From JACCXG01 sp963750935 (GTDB lineage: Bacteria > Acidobacteriota > Vicinamibacteria > Vicinamibacterales > 2-12-FULL-66-21), in contig CAVVSR010000009.1 of the NCBI GenBank assembly GCA_963750935.1, positions 248,001-312,000 of the forward strand: a stretch of 64,000 bases of DNA, read 5' to 3'. Position numbers and translations under genes: made by a program. This document shows positions 27,117 to 36,794 of this stretch, one piece after another (within the stretch, counting starts at the first letter, position 1; each line of letters begins with the position of its first letter). Under the pieces are notes generated by a model. It had not been told where the DNA came from, did not search any database, and saw nothing but the letters and a program-made list of their open reading frames with translations.

Positions 27117-29573
27117 ATGACGAGGCTCGCTGCGCAGTTCGCCCGGGATCTCACCTACGGTCTGCGTTCCATTTCGCGGACCGCGGTGTCGAGCGTCACC
27201 GCGATCGTCGTGCTCGCGCTCGGCGTCGGCGCGAACGCGGCGGTGTTCTCGGTGATCAACAAGGTCCTGCTGGAGCCGCTGCCGTATCCCTCGCCGGACC
27301 GGCTGGTCCAGGTCTTCTGCGGGTCGCCGATGGGGCCGGTCCTCGCCGCCTCCATCCCTAAATTCGTTGCGTGGCGCGAGCAGCGCGGCATCTTCCAGCA
27401 CCTCGCGGCGTTCAGCTCGGTTGAGCCGCTGAGTGTGGCCATCGGCGGAGCGCCCGAACCCATAGCCGCCGTCCACGTGTCGGCCGCCTACTTCCCGGTG
27501 TTCGGGATCCGTGCGTCCCGCGGCCGCGTGCTGACCGACGCGGAGGATGTCCAGGGCGGACCGAAGCGCGCGCTGATCAGCCACCGGCTGTGGCGTCGGC
27601 ATTTCGCGGGCGGCGAGCTCAGCGACCGCACGGTTGTGATCGATCGCGACGCCTACGAAGTGATCGGCGTCGTCGTCCCCGACGCGGCGGTCGACGAACG
27701 CATCGACGTGTGGCTGCCGCTGCAGGCGAGCCCCTCGAGCACCGACCATTCCAGCCGGCTGCAGGTGGTCGGACGCCTGCGGTCCGGCGTGACGCCGGCG
27801 ACGGCCGCCCGGGAGCTTCGCTACGCCACCGACGCCTTCCACAAGACGTTCCGCGACGCGATGGGCCCGCTCGAGTTCTTCACCGCCGCGCCGCTGCGCG
27901 ACATCATGGTCGCCGAGGCGCGGCCGACGCTGATGTTCCTCTTCGGCGCGGTCGGCTTCGTGCTCCTCATCTCGTGCACCAACGTGGCAAACCTGCTGCT
28001 GGCGCGGGGAAGCCAGCGCCGCGCCGAGATCGCCGTGCGTGTCGCGCTGGGCGCCTCCCGCGGGCGGATCGTGCGCCAGTTGTTGACCGAGAGTGCCCTG
28101 CTCGCGGCCGCCGGCGGCATCGCCGGGCTCGCGGTCGGCCACGTCAGCGTGCGCTGGCTCCTCTCGATCAGCCGCGACGCGCTGCCGCTGGTCGCCGCGG
28201 GAACGCTGCCGCTCGACTGGCGCGTGATGACGTTCACGCTCGCGGTGATCGTGCTCACCACGGTGATCTTCGGCTTGTATCCCGCGCTGCAGGGATCCCG
28301 CGTCGAGCTCGCGTCGGCATTCCGGCCGAACAGCGGCGGGACGGACTCCGGCGCCGCCCACAGCCGGATCCGCTCTGCGCTCGTCGTGGTCCAGATGGTC
28401 TGCGCGGTGGTCCTCCTCGTCGGTGCAGGGCTGATGATTCGAACCTTGCTGGTCTCCAAGTCGGTGGATCCGGGCTTCAATCCGCGGCGCGTGCTGACCA
28501 TCGAGACGGTCGCCTCGTCGGGCCTCGACAAGACGGCCGCCCTCGAGCAGTTCGTCCGCCGGGCCGAGGTCCGGCTCGCCGTGTCACCGGAAATCGAAGC
28601 GGCCGCCGTCGCCTCGTCGCTGCCGCTCGAGCCCGGGATATCCGTGCCGTTCGCCATCGATCGCCGGCCGCTGATGGGTTCCGCGTATCACGGCATGGCC
28701 CGGCTGCAGCGCGTCTCGCACCGCTACTTCGACGTGTTCCGGATACGGCTCCTCGCGGGTCGCACCTTCACCGAGCACGACAATCTTCAGGGTGCGAACG
28801 TGGCGATCGTCAACGAGGCGTTCGCCCGCAAGTACTGGCCGGGCGGCAGCCCGCTCCAGGATCGGACGACGATCAGCCGGTTCGTGCGGCGCGAGCTCAC
28901 CGACCCTTCACGCATCATCGTCGGCGTTGTCGCTGACGTACGCGACGCCGGTCTCAACCATCGTCCCGAGCCGATGTTGTACGTCCCCGTGGCGCAGGTC
29001 GGCGACGCGATGAACGCTTTTCTCAACGAGACCTCGCCGCTGCAGTGGGCCGTCCGTACGTCGGTCGAGCCGACCCGGTTGAGCGCGTCGATCCAGCGCG
29101 AGCTTCGTGCCAGCAGCGGCGAGCTGCTCGTCGGGCGTGTGCGGACGATGGAGGAGATCCTTGCGAAGGCCATGGCGCGTTCGCAGTTCATCACCACGCT
29201 CCTGACCGTGTTCGCGGTGATTGCGCTGTCGCTCGCGGCATTGGGGCTGTATGGACTACTGGCCTATTCGGTCCAGCAGCGGACGCGGGAGTTCGGCGTC
29301 CGCATGGCGCTCGGCGCGGACGCCTCGGCGATTCGGGGCATGGTGTTGCGGCAGGGGCTCGGCCTGGCGCTGGTCGGTGTCGCGGTGGGCGGCGCCGCCG
29401 CGCTCGCGCTGAACCAGTACGTCGTCAGCCTGATCTACGGTGTCGCGGCGTGGGACCCAATCGTGTTCACCGGCGTCATCCTGCTCCTCAACCTGGTGGC
29501 GGCGATCGCGACGCTCGTGTCGGCGCGCCGGGCCACGGGCGTGCATCCGACCGAAGCGCTCCGCCACGTCTGA
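27117..29573 (+). CDS. ADOP-type ABC permease (MacB/FtsX), intact
   Basis: 818 residues in a single clean frame from the ATG at 27117. Helix 1 is IVVLALGVGANAAVFSVINK. A MacB periplasmic domain follows, then the first FtsX block (VLLISCTNVANLLLARGSQR, IAVRVALGASRGRIVRQLL), helices, a second periplasmic domain and the C-terminal FtsX block (VIALSLAALGLYGLLAYSVQ, EFGVRMALGADASAI), ending HPTEALRHV. It lacks the soluble prefix. It directly follows a membrane kinase gene, which suggests signal-linked control. No ATPase is encoded nearby; such orphans may recruit a shared ATPase. Confidence 0.9.
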   Translation: MTRLAAQFARDLTYGLRSISRTAVSSVTAIVVLALGVGANAAVFSVINKVLLEPLPYPSPDRLVQVFCGSPMGPVLAASIPKFVAWREQRGIFQHLAAFSSVEPLSVAIGGAPEPIAAVHVSAAYFPVFGIRASRGRVLTDAEDVQGGPKRALISHRLWRRHFAGGELSDRTVVIDRDAYEVIGVVVPDAAVDERIDVWLPLQASPSSTDHSSRLQVVGRLRSGVTPATAARELRYATDAFHKTFRDAMGPLEFFTAAPLRDIMVAEARPTLMFLFGAVGFVLLISCTNVANLLLARGSQRRAEIAVRVALGASRGRIVRQLLTESALLAAAGGIAGLAVGHVSVRWLLSISRDALPLVAAGTLPLDWRVMTFTLAVIVLTTVIFGLYPALQGSRVELASAFRPNSGGTDSGAAHSRIRSALVVVQMVCAVVLLVGAGLMIRTLLVSKSVDPGFNPRRVLTIETVASSGLDKTAALEQFVRRAEVRLAVSPEIEAAAVASSLPLEPGISVPFAIDRRPLMGSAYHGMARLQRVSHRYFDVFRIRLLAGRTFTEHDNLQGANVAIVNEAFARKYWPGGSPLQDRTTISRFVRRELTDPSRIIVGVVADVRDAGLNHRPEPMLYVPVAQVGDAMNAFLNETSPLQWAVRTSVEPTRLSASIQRELRASSGELLVGRVRTMEEILAKAMARSQFITTLLTVFAVIALSLAALGLYGLLAYSVQQRTREFGVRMALGADASAIRGMVLRQGLGLALVGVAVGGAAALALNQYVVSLIYGVAAWDPIVFTGVILLLNLVAAIATLVSARRATGVHPTEALRHV

Positions 29574-30057
29574 GCGGCCGCCCCCTCGGGCGCCGAACCA
29601 CCGCGGGGCTATGTCGGTGCGTAGCGCGCGATTCACGATTCACTGCCTGACACCTGGCGGCGCGGTATTCCTCGACGAGCGCGCTGACGTCGGCCGGCTC
29701 CTCGAATTCCACGATCTTGCCGCTCCGCAGCCTGAACACGTGCACCCATCGGAAATCCACGAAGCGACCCGTGCCCTTCGGACCTTCACGGCTTGTCCCG
29801 AGGACCACGACCAGGTCGTCCTGCGCCAGGAAGTCCACAGGCCGGAACTCCTGAACATCGAACGTACTCAGCAGCAGCGGGAAGAACTCGCGGACTGCGG
29901 CAACACCGTGCCGCAACCCGGCCGTTGGCAGATCCGGCGGACCCGGCGTACGCCAGGACACCTGCGGATCCAGCAGCGCGAGAATGCCTTCGAGATCGCC
30001 GCGTCCGAATGCCGCGTAAACGCTGCGGACGACTTCGAGATTTTCCTGTTCGCTCAT
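29488..30057 (-). CDS. NTF2/SnoaL-like protein running through a repeat (stop codon lost)
   Basis: The first ~133 residues are an NTF2-like fold of the SnoaL/ketosteroid-isomerase-related type: NLEVVRSVYAAFGRGDLEGI, LALLDPQVSWRTPGPPDLP, FFPLLLSTFDVQEFRPVDFL and VHVFRLRSGKIVEFEEPADV. This would normally be followed by a stop soon after ALVEEYRAA. Instead the frame enters the dispersed repeat (29632-29654), read as CQAVNRES, and continues as an Arg/Pro-rich tail antisense to the end of the ADOP gene. The genuine gene is thus about 29656-30057 with a foreign tail. Such small proteins are enzymes or binders of small hydrophobic molecules; function unknown. Confidence 0.7.
   Translation of the reverse strand: MSEQENLEVVRSVYAAFGRGDLEGILALLDPQVSWRTPGPPDLPTAGLRHGVAAVREFFPLLLSTFDVQEFRPVDFLAQDDLVVVLGTSREGPKGTGRFVDFRWVHVFRLRSGKIVEFEEPADVSALVEEYRAARCQAVNRESRATHRHSPAVVRRPRGRPLRRGGALRSDARPWPGAPTRASRSPPPG
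29632..29654 (+). repeat. dispersed repeat TTCACGATTCACTGCC-type, copy 5
   Basis: Exact 23-bp copy, identical to those at 16756 and 23700. It lies between the convergent ADOP and NTF2-like genes and has removed the stop codon of the latter. Confidence 0.9.
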
Positions 30058-30148
30058 AGCGCCCTCCCCCGGCGGCGGATCATCGGTTAGAGGATACTCC
30101 TCGCCGCCCGTTGACGGCCTGCGACGCGATACCTACACTGCGGACTCC

Positions 30149-32620
30149 ATGCCGACGCGCCGCGTCTTTCTCGGTCAGCTCATCTCTGCAGCGGTGGCCG
30201 CACGCGTCACACCCGTCGCACAGACGGACCCGCCGCGGGAGATCTCCGGCGTCTATCCCGCGCTGGCGATGTTCAACGACGAGCGCGAATGCGGCACCGG
30301 CGCGGTCGTCGCGTGGGCCGGACGGCTGTGGGCCATCACCTACGGCCCGCACCTCGTTCGAGGGTCCTCCGACAAGCTCTATGAGATCACGCCGGACCTG
30401 CGGCAGATCGTCCGCCCGGAGAGCGTCGGCGGCACCAACGCCAACCGGTTGATTCACCGTGAATCGCAGCAGCTCTTCATCGGTCCGTACGCGATCGACG
30501 TGAGCGGCCGTGTCCGCGTCATTTCGCGATCGGCGATGCCGGGCCGGCTCACCGGCACCGCGCGGCATCTCACCCATCCGGAGGCACGGGTCTACTTCGC
30601 GACGATGGAGGAGGGTCTCTACGAGGTCGACGTGCGCTCGCTCGAGGTCACCGGCCTGATCACGGACGGCAACGGCGGCGCGACGAGCCCTGAACGTCCG
30701 GCCTCGATCGCGTCGTCGCTCCCGGGCTACCACGGCAAGGGCCTGTATACCGGGCAGGGCCGGCTGGTTTACGCGAACAACGGCGAGCCGGGCGATCGCG
30801 CGCAGCGCGATCCACGGACGACGTCGGGGGCGTCTGGCCGAGTGGCGCGGCGCGGGGGATTGGTCGATGGTCCGCCGCAACCAGTTCACCGAGGTCGACC
30901 GGGCCAGGCGGCATCGAAGGCGACGCACGCGGACAGCGATCCGATCTGGAGCATCGGCTGGGATCACCGCTCGCTCATCCTCATGGTGCTCGACGGCGGC
31001 ACGTGGTCGGCGTATCGACTGCCCAAGGCGAGCCACAGCTACGACGGCGCCCACGGCTGGAATACCGAGTGGCCGCGGATCCGCGAGATTGGCGACGGCG
31101 ACGCGCTGATGACGATGCACGGCATGATCTGGCGGTTTCCGCTGACGTTCTCGCGCCAGCGGAGCGGCGGCATCGCGCCGCGCTCGACCTACTTGAAGGT
31201 GGTCGGCGATTTCTGCCGCTGGAACGATCGCGTCGTGTTCGGCTGCGACGATACCGCCGCGGCCGAGTTCCTGAACATGCGTCGCGCCAAGGGCAAGATC
31301 GCCGGCCCCGGCCAGTCGCAGTCGAACCTGTGGTTCGTCGCCCCGTCCCGCCTCGATCGGCTCGGCCCGTCTGCCGGATGCGGCGCAGTGTGGAGCGACG
31401 AGGCGGTCGAGGCCGGCGCCATCTCCGATCCATTCCTGTTCGACGGATTCGCCCGGCGCGCGGTCCACCTCGCGCACCGCGCTGGCGCGACGGTCCCGTT
31501 CGTTTTCGAAATCGATCGCGACGGGCGCGATCGATGGACGCCGCTGCGATCGGTCGACGTCCCGGCATCCGGCTACGCATGGGTCGATTTCACCGATGCC
31601 GGGCGCGCCGCATGGGTGCGCGTGCGCCTCCCGCATGCGGCTGCCGGGGTGACCGCGCTGTTCACGCTCGCCAACACCGACAGGCGTCCGACGGCGGCCT
31701 CGTCAATCTTCGATGGTCTCGCCCGGACAACGGACACGTCGGTGACCGGCGGTCTCCTGCACGCCCGCGGTGGAGGCCGGCGGACGCTCGGCGTGGCCGT
31801 GGATCGGGGAACCGCAGCCGGCGTTGCGGGCGCCGGCTACTACGAGCTCGACGAACGTCTTCGTCTCGCACCAGGGGGCGTGCCGCACCAGGGCGAAGAC
31901 GCATGGATTCGCGCCAACGTCGCGATTCCGCGCGATGTCGTCACCATCGAGCGGAGCTCGGTGCTCGTCGAAGACGATGCCGGCCGCCGCTGGCGGCTGC
32001 CGCGCGGCGACGCGGCGTTCGATGCGCCGGGAGCGCTCGGTCCCGAACGTGTCGATCGCGAGGTGTGCACCGAGCGCGATCTCTTCAACTGCCACGGCAC
32101 GTTTTACGAGCTGCCGGCGGAGAACGCGGGCGGCTTCGCCAAGATTCGGCCGATCACGACCCACAACCGTCGCGTCCACGACTACTGTTCGTATCGCGGG
32201 CTGCTGGTGATGACCGGGATCGCCGATGGCGTGCAGTCGCCGCGCATCGTGCGATCGGCCGACGGCCGCGCCGCGGTGTGGATCGGCGTCGTCGACGATC
32301 TGTGGGAGCTCGGCCGTCCGCGCGGCAGCGGCGGACCGTGGCTGGAGACACTCGTGTCACCAGGCATTCCGTCGGATCCGTATCTGATGACCGGTTACGA
32401 GCGGAAGACGCTCGCACTGCGACACGACCGGCCAGCGTCCGTCGCCATCGACGCGCAGATTGACGTGAGCGGTGACGGCCTCTGGCCAACGTATCGCCGC
32501 TTCGACGTCCCGCCTGGCGAGGGCCTGACCTATCGATTCCCGGACGCGTTTACCGCTTACTGGATCCGTTTTGCGGCGATGACCGCATGCCGCGCCACGG
32601 CGCTGCTGACCTATGAGTGA
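30149..32620 (+). CDS. Tat-type secreted protein of unknown function, with local frame breaks
   Basis: 823 residues. The N-terminus PTRRVFLGQLISAAVAA has the twin-Arg pattern of Tat signals, so it is probably exported folded. I do not recognise a family. The protein has repeated beta-type segments with Trp and Gly, some propeller-like (GAVVAWAGRLWAITYGPHLV; NSLWFVAPS-like; DYCSYRGLLVMTGIADGVQS; RAAVWIGVVDDLWELGRP). From about 30828 to 30915 the listed frame reads as Arg/Gly noise. In other frames the DNA encodes RLAEWRGAGDWSMVRRNQFT and GPGGIEGDA, so two or three compensating indels are likely. It seems to be a single secreted sugar- or substrate-binding or lyase-like protein. No catalytic motif is identified. 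Confidence 0.65.
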   Translation: MPTRRVFLGQLISAAVAARVTPVAQTDPPREISGVYPALAMFNDERECGTGAVVAWAGRLWAITYGPHLVRGSSDKLYEITPDLRQIVRPESVGGTNANRLIHRESQQLFIGPYAIDVSGRVRVISRSAMPGRLTGTARHLTHPEARVYFATMEEGLYEVDVRSLEVTGLITDGNGGATSPERPASIASSLPGYHGKGLYTGQGRLVYANNGEPGDRAQRDPRTTSGASGRVARRGGLVDGPPQPVHRGRPGQAASKATHADSDPIWSIGWDHRSLILMVLDGGTWSAYRLPKASHSYDGAHGWNTEWPRIREIGDGDALMTMHGMIWRFPLTFSRQRSGGIAPRSTYLKVVGDFCRWNDRVVFGCDDTAAAEFLNMRRAKGKIAGPGQSQSNLWFVAPSRLDRLGPSAGCGAVWSDEAVEAGAISDPFLFDGFARRAVHLAHRAGATVPFVFEIDRDGRDRWTPLRSVDVPASGYAWVDFTDAGRAAWVRVRLPHAAAGVTALFTLANTDRRPTAASSIFDGLARTTDTSVTGGLLHARGGGRRTLGVAVDRGTAAGVAGAGYYELDERLRLAPGGVPHQGEDAWIRANVAIPRDVVTIERSSVLVEDDAGRRWRLPRGDAAFDAPGALGPERVDREVCTERDLFNCHGTFYELPAENAGGFAKIRPITTHNRRVHDYCSYRGLLVMTGIADGVQSPRIVRSADGRAAVWIGVVDDLWELGRPRGSGGPWLETLVSPGIPSDPYLMTGYERKTLALRHDRPASVAIDAQIDVSGDGLWPTYRRFDVPPGEGLTYRFPDAFTAYWIRFAAMTACRATALLTYE

Positions 32621-32734
32621 TGAGCTCGCCTTGGCGTAGGGTGACTGGCGTGTGAAGCCGCGCCAGACGAACAGGCTTCGCGGCGATCTCGTCTAACGGT
32701 TGAGATCGAATCCGGATTCACAGGGAGACGCTGC

Positions 32735-35212
32735 ATGTCGATCTTTCTTCAAGACGTCCGCTACGCGCTACGGGGTTTGCTGCGTCAGAAAGGCTTTGCC
32801 GCCGTCACGATCCTCACGCTTGCGCTCGGCATCGGCGCGAATACGGCGATTTTCAGCCTGCTGAATCCTCTGATTTTTCGCCCCCTTCGTGTGCCAGATG
32901 CGGACCGCCTCTGTCGCGTGTTCTCAGGTCGTACAGGCGGCAACCATTACGCGCGCATGTCGTATCCGAACTACACAGACCTCCGCACGCATCTTCAGGC
33001 GTTCGAATCGCTCGCGGCGTCGTCGTGGCCGGTCCCCTTCAGCATGCGAGCGGGAGCTGGACAGGGGCGGTCTTCGCAGACCGAGGTCGTCTGGGGAGCG
33101 GTGGTCTCCGGGAATTTCTTCACGACACTGGGTGTCTCTCCCATCCTTGGTCGGGCCTTTCTGCCCGAAGAGGACGCGGTGCCGGACGCCCACGCTGTGG
33201 TGGTCGTGAGTGACCGGTTGTGGAAGGCCAAACTGGCCGCAGACCCACGTGTCATCGGTCAAACCATTCGCCTCAACAGCCGTGAATTCACCGTCATCGG
33301 AATCGCAGCTCCGCACATGCCGCAAACGGAACCACTGTTTCCGGCAGATCTGTGGGTGCCGATGATGATGCAGGCGCAGGCCATGCCCGGCCAGGCGCAC
33401 AAGCTCGCAAGTCGTGGTGAAACGTGGCTGTCAGTCTTCGGTCGGCTTCGCCCTGGGGTCACACTGGCCGACGCTCGCGCTGAACTCGACACATGGGCGC
33501 GTCGTCTCGAACAGGCGCACCCGGTCGACAACCGACAGCTCATACTTCCCGTCCTGACGGAGCAAGACAGCCGGACGCGGCAGCTCCCGGGCCTGGCACC
33601 GCTCGGCTGGGGCCTGCTCGGCGTCCTCGCGCTCGTCCTGCTCATTGCGTGCGCGAACATCGCGAGTCTGCTGCTGGCACGCTCTCTTGCCCGGCGAAGG
33701 GAGTTTGCGATTCGGGCATCTGTAGGAGCGAGCCGCAGCCGGCTGGTGCGGCAACTCCTCACGGAGACCCTGCTCATGTCGCTGATCGGTGGGGCGTGCG
33801 GACTCGCCGTGGCCAGTGCGGCGACCCGAGGATTGCTCGCACTCACACCCCCTCTTCCAATCGAGATCGCCGTCGATGCCGGCTTTGATGTCCGAGTCCT
33901 GCTCTTCACGCTGGCGATCTCTCTTGGAACAGGTCTCGTGCTGGGGATTCTCCCAACCATTCGATCGATGGGACAGGATCTGATCGCTGCACTCAAGACC
34001 GGCGACACCGGCACAGGACGCCGTCACACTCGCATGCTGACACGGGATGTGCTCGTGGTCGGTCAAGTCGCGGTGTCATTGGTCCTGCTGATCACCGCCG
34101 GACTGTTCGTGCGATCACTGCAGCAGGCGCAGCACATCAACCTGGGCTTCGATCCCGAGAACCGCCTGCTTGCAACTGTCGATATCGGACGTGCAGGGTA
34201 CACGCCAGAACGCGGCGGGACTTTCCAGTCTCGACTTCTGGACGAGGTCAGAGCCCTCCCAGGCGTCATGGCGGCGAGTGTCACGGCGCATCCACAACTT
34301 GGGCCTGGTTATCTTGGTGACGGTCGCTTGTACGTCGAGGGCGAACCGCCAATGCCGGACGATCCGCGGCCGGTCGTGTACTGCGACAAGGTCGCGCCTC
34401 GCTATTTTGAGGCGATGGGAACGCCCCTCCTGTCCGGGCGCGATTTCAACGAACAGGACAGGGCTGGCACATCGCCTGTCGGAATCGTCAACCAGACACT
34501 CGCGCGTACGCTCGATGGTGGCGACAGTCCGATTGGCAAGCGTCTGCGGTTGAGCAACGCTCCTGACGCACCATGGATCGAGATCGTCGGAGTGGTCGCT
34601 GACGGCAAGTACCAGAGTCTTGGCGAACCGCCGCAACGACACCTGTATCTCCCCTCGTTGCAGAACTTCCATTCGGCCATGACGCTCGTGCTCCACACAT
34701 CGGGAGATCCGCACAACTACATGCAGCTCGTGCGATCGATAGTCGGCAAACTCGACCCCGATCTGCCGGTCACAGACATGCGGACGATGAACGAGCATCT
34801 CGGATTCGCGCTGTATCCTGCGCGGATGACCGCGTTCCTCTTCACGATTTCAGGGACACTGGGTCTGTTACTCGCCATGATCGGCGTGTATGGCTTACTG
34901 GCTTTCGTCGTGCGCCAACGTACGCGTGAAATCGGAATCCGAATCGCACTTGGGGCCCGATCCCAGGACGTCGTGTGGTCGGTCGCTCGGAAGGTCGTTG
35001 TGCTCCTGGCATCTGGACTTGGGCTGGGACTGCTCGCGGCTTACGCGGCCGCTGGAATGATGGCGGGGCTTCTGTACGGTCTGGATGCGAGGGACCCGCT
35101 GACGTTTGCGGCGGCGCCGCTCTTTCTCCTGCTGACGGCGGTGGTCGCGACTGCTGTACCCGTACGTCACGCCTCGAGAGTGGATCCAGTCGTCGCCTTG
35201 CGAGCGGAGTAG
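32735..35212 (+). CDS. ADOP-type ABC permease (MacB/FtsX), intact
   Basis: 825 residues, clean frame, ATG at 32735 with AGGGAGA upstream as ribosome site. Helix 1 is ILTLALGIGANTAIFSLL. Two periplasmic MacB domains alternate with FtsX blocks (LLIACANIASLLLARSLARR, EFAIRASVGASRSRLVRQLL; LAMIGVYGLLAFVVRQRTRE, IGIRIALGARSQDVVW), ending DPVVALRAE. Codon use is visibly less GC-biased than in the other ADOP genes, which suggests a different history. It stands alone with no regulator or ATPase adjacent. The 114-bp upstream gap holds no clear feature. Confidence 0.9.
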   Translation: MSIFLQDVRYALRGLLRQKGFAAVTILTLALGIGANTAIFSLLNPLIFRPLRVPDADRLCRVFSGRTGGNHYARMSYPNYTDLRTHLQAFESLAASSWPVPFSMRAGAGQGRSSQTEVVWGAVVSGNFFTTLGVSPILGRAFLPEEDAVPDAHAVVVVSDRLWKAKLAADPRVIGQTIRLNSREFTVIGIAAPHMPQTEPLFPADLWVPMMMQAQAMPGQAHKLASRGETWLSVFGRLRPGVTLADARAELDTWARRLEQAHPVDNRQLILPVLTEQDSRTRQLPGLAPLGWGLLGVLALVLLIACANIASLLLARSLARRREFAIRASVGASRSRLVRQLLTETLLMSLIGGACGLAVASAATRGLLALTPPLPIEIAVDAGFDVRVLLFTLAISLGTGLVLGILPTIRSMGQDLIAALKTGDTGTGRRHTRMLTRDVLVVGQVAVSLVLLITAGLFVRSLQQAQHINLGFDPENRLLATVDIGRAGYTPERGGTFQSRLLDEVRALPGVMAASVTAHPQLGPGYLGDGRLYVEGEPPMPDDPRPVVYCDKVAPRYFEAMGTPLLSGRDFNEQDRAGTSPVGIVNQTLARTLDGGDSPIGKRLRLSNAPDAPWIEIVGVVADGKYQSLGEPPQRHLYLPSLQNFHSAMTLVLHTSGDPHNYMQLVRSIVGKLDPDLPVTDMRTMNEHLGFALYPARMTAFLFTISGTLGLLLAMIGVYGLLAFVVRQRTREIGIRIALGARSQDVVWSVARKVVVLLASGLGLGLLAAYAAAGMMAGLLYGLDARDPLTFAAAPLFLLLTAVVATAVPVRHASRVDPVVALRAE

Positions 35213-35343
35213 ATCGATCTCGCAAACGCTGAGAGCGGCAGCCGCGTCTTGTGCGCGATTCCCTTCGAAAGAACACGACCGACGGCTTGAACACATCGGG
35301 CACGACGGCACGACGGGCACGACGAAGCTTCTGGGCCGAAGCC

Positions 35344-36459
35344 TCAGTCTGCAGGCGGTGGCGCGAGTTCAGGTTCGGCGGGCCGCTCACCGACCTGGAA
35401 CGTCGTGCTGACGTGCCATCGTGTTCGTTCCGGGAATCGTTGGCACGCGCTCACGGCCTCCCATGAATACGCACGTCCCACACGACCAGGTGATATCCCG
35501 GACCGCCGCAGCGTCGATCTGTCGACCACCTGGTTGCGATTGTTGATCTCGAAGGCAAGAGGCGGTCCCGTGGAATCCGTCAGGCGCGCCAGCTCGAACA
35601 CGCCGGCATCTGGAACCCAGATCTTCGATTCGAACACTGCTGTCGCCGGGTCGAGTGTCGTGACCACTGCGATGCCTTGGTCGTTGACGTCGAGCGCAGT
35701 CGAGTTCGTCGTGAGCTGCGCCGCGATTTCACCAGACCACGTCCATTCTGTCGCAACAAAGGTGTTCTGGTCCGACGCCTGGCCGACAACGAGACCACGA
35801 TTGTTGATGGCCACGGCCGCGCTGCTCTGGGTTGACGATCCCGGCTCCAGCAACAGGAGCCCGTCTCGCGCCGACCATCTGAACGCGCGAGTCACGCCTG
35901 TCGCGTAGGTCAGGGTGCCGGCGACTTCGCCATGATCGTTGATATCGTACGCTCGTGACTCGATCGCGGCCGGGCCGACGTCGATCGCCTGCAGGGTACG
36001 CTCACCGGTCCGGTCGGTGACCGCGACGCAGGCCGGTCCCCATACGTCTGGGCCGAGGATGCAGTTGCCCGCCATCTGACCGTGCTGGTTGATCGCGAAC
36101 GGCACGAAGTCGGGCATGCGCTGGAGCTGGTCGCGTTCGCTCCAGGTCGTGCCCTGCACACCGCCAAAGCTGATGGGTGCATCGTAGATTCCTACCACCT
36201 GGCCACGGCTATTGACGCCTTGCGGCTCGAAATACGGCAGCGTGACGGACGCACCGGTGCGCGTGTCGAGCACGAAGGTCTCGTCAGAGCCTCCCCACCC
36301 GGCAATCACACCGCGATCGCTGAGCGTAAGGGTGCTGAGAAAGCCGTTCGTGGTGCCCAGATCGTGAGCCGTCGCGAGAACCGCTTGTTCCGCTTGCGGA
36401 CCCTCAACGCCGAAGACACACCACACGGCCAGCAGTAAGACGAGGTTCCTGATGCGCAT
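35344..36459 (-). CDS. secreted HAF-repeat (probable extracellular repeat) protein
   Basis: 371 residues with signal peptide IRNLVLLLAVWCVFGVEG. At least five repeats of the pattern (V/I)N-x-x-G-x-(V/M)-(V/A)-G occur: GVNSRGQVVGIY, AINQHGQMAGNC, DINDHGEVAGTL, AINNRGLVVGQA and EINNRNQVVDRS. They are spaced about 45-55 residues, each followed by a Trp-containing strand (RAFRWSARDG, ATEWTWSGEI). This is the HAF-type repeat found in bacterial extracellular proteins of unknown role. The start is supported by AAGGGAGA just upstream. The C-terminal ~35 residues (after AYSWE) do not fit a repeat and may come from a frame error. Confidence 0.72.
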   Translation of the reverse strand: MRIRNLVLLLAVWCVFGVEGPQAEQAVLATAHDLGTTNGFLSTLTLSDRGVIAGWGGSDETFVLDTRTGASVTLPYFEPQGVNSRGQVVGIYDAPISFGGVQGTTWSERDQLQRMPDFVPFAINQHGQMAGNCILGPDVWGPACVAVTDRTGERTLQAIDVGPAAIESRAYDINDHGEVAGTLTYATGVTRAFRWSARDGLLLLEPGSSTQSSAAVAINNRGLVVGQASDQNTFVATEWTWSGEIAAQLTTNSTALDVNDQGIAVVTTLDPATAVFESKIWVPDAGVFELARLTDSTGPPLAFEINNRNQVVDRSTLRRSGISPGRVGRAYSWEAVSACQRFPERTRWHVSTTFQVGERPAEPELAPPPAD

Positions 36460-36645
36460 GCATTCTCCCTTTTGGCTGAACTAGGAGACGTCATGCCGAC
36501 TCCCCTTTTGCGCGGTTGGAGCATCGACCGTGCCAGACGCCGGCGGACACACTGGTACCGGAATCAGACGATACGACCTCGGCTCACCAGCGCGGATGAG
36601 GAGAACGCTGGCGATTCATCGTGGCACCGGCGTTGCCCACTCTCG

Positions 36646-36786
36646 GTAACTTTCGAAAGATCCGTCACCAAGCAGGAGATGGACGGCCAGGTGACGGAGT
36701 CAACGCAGGTCTGGACCGTCGAGGGCAGCACGCTGACGGTGGAAACCACCAACGCGCGCGGCACGCAGAAGCGGGTTTACAGAAGC
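36646..36786 (+). pseudogene. short remnant of a secreted beta-rich protein
   Basis: Within the 468-bp gap between the HAF and kinase genes, one frame reads SVTKQEMDGQVTESTQVW then TVEGSTLTVETTNARGTQKR, a pair of beta strands typical of small secreted lipocalin-like or WD-type proteins. It ends VYRSRCKRV without an obvious start or full domain. The upstream ~180 bp (36460-36645) show no gene. I treat this as a gene fragment with low certainty; it may be a chance frame. Confidence 0.3.
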
Positions 36787-36794
36787 CGTTGTAA

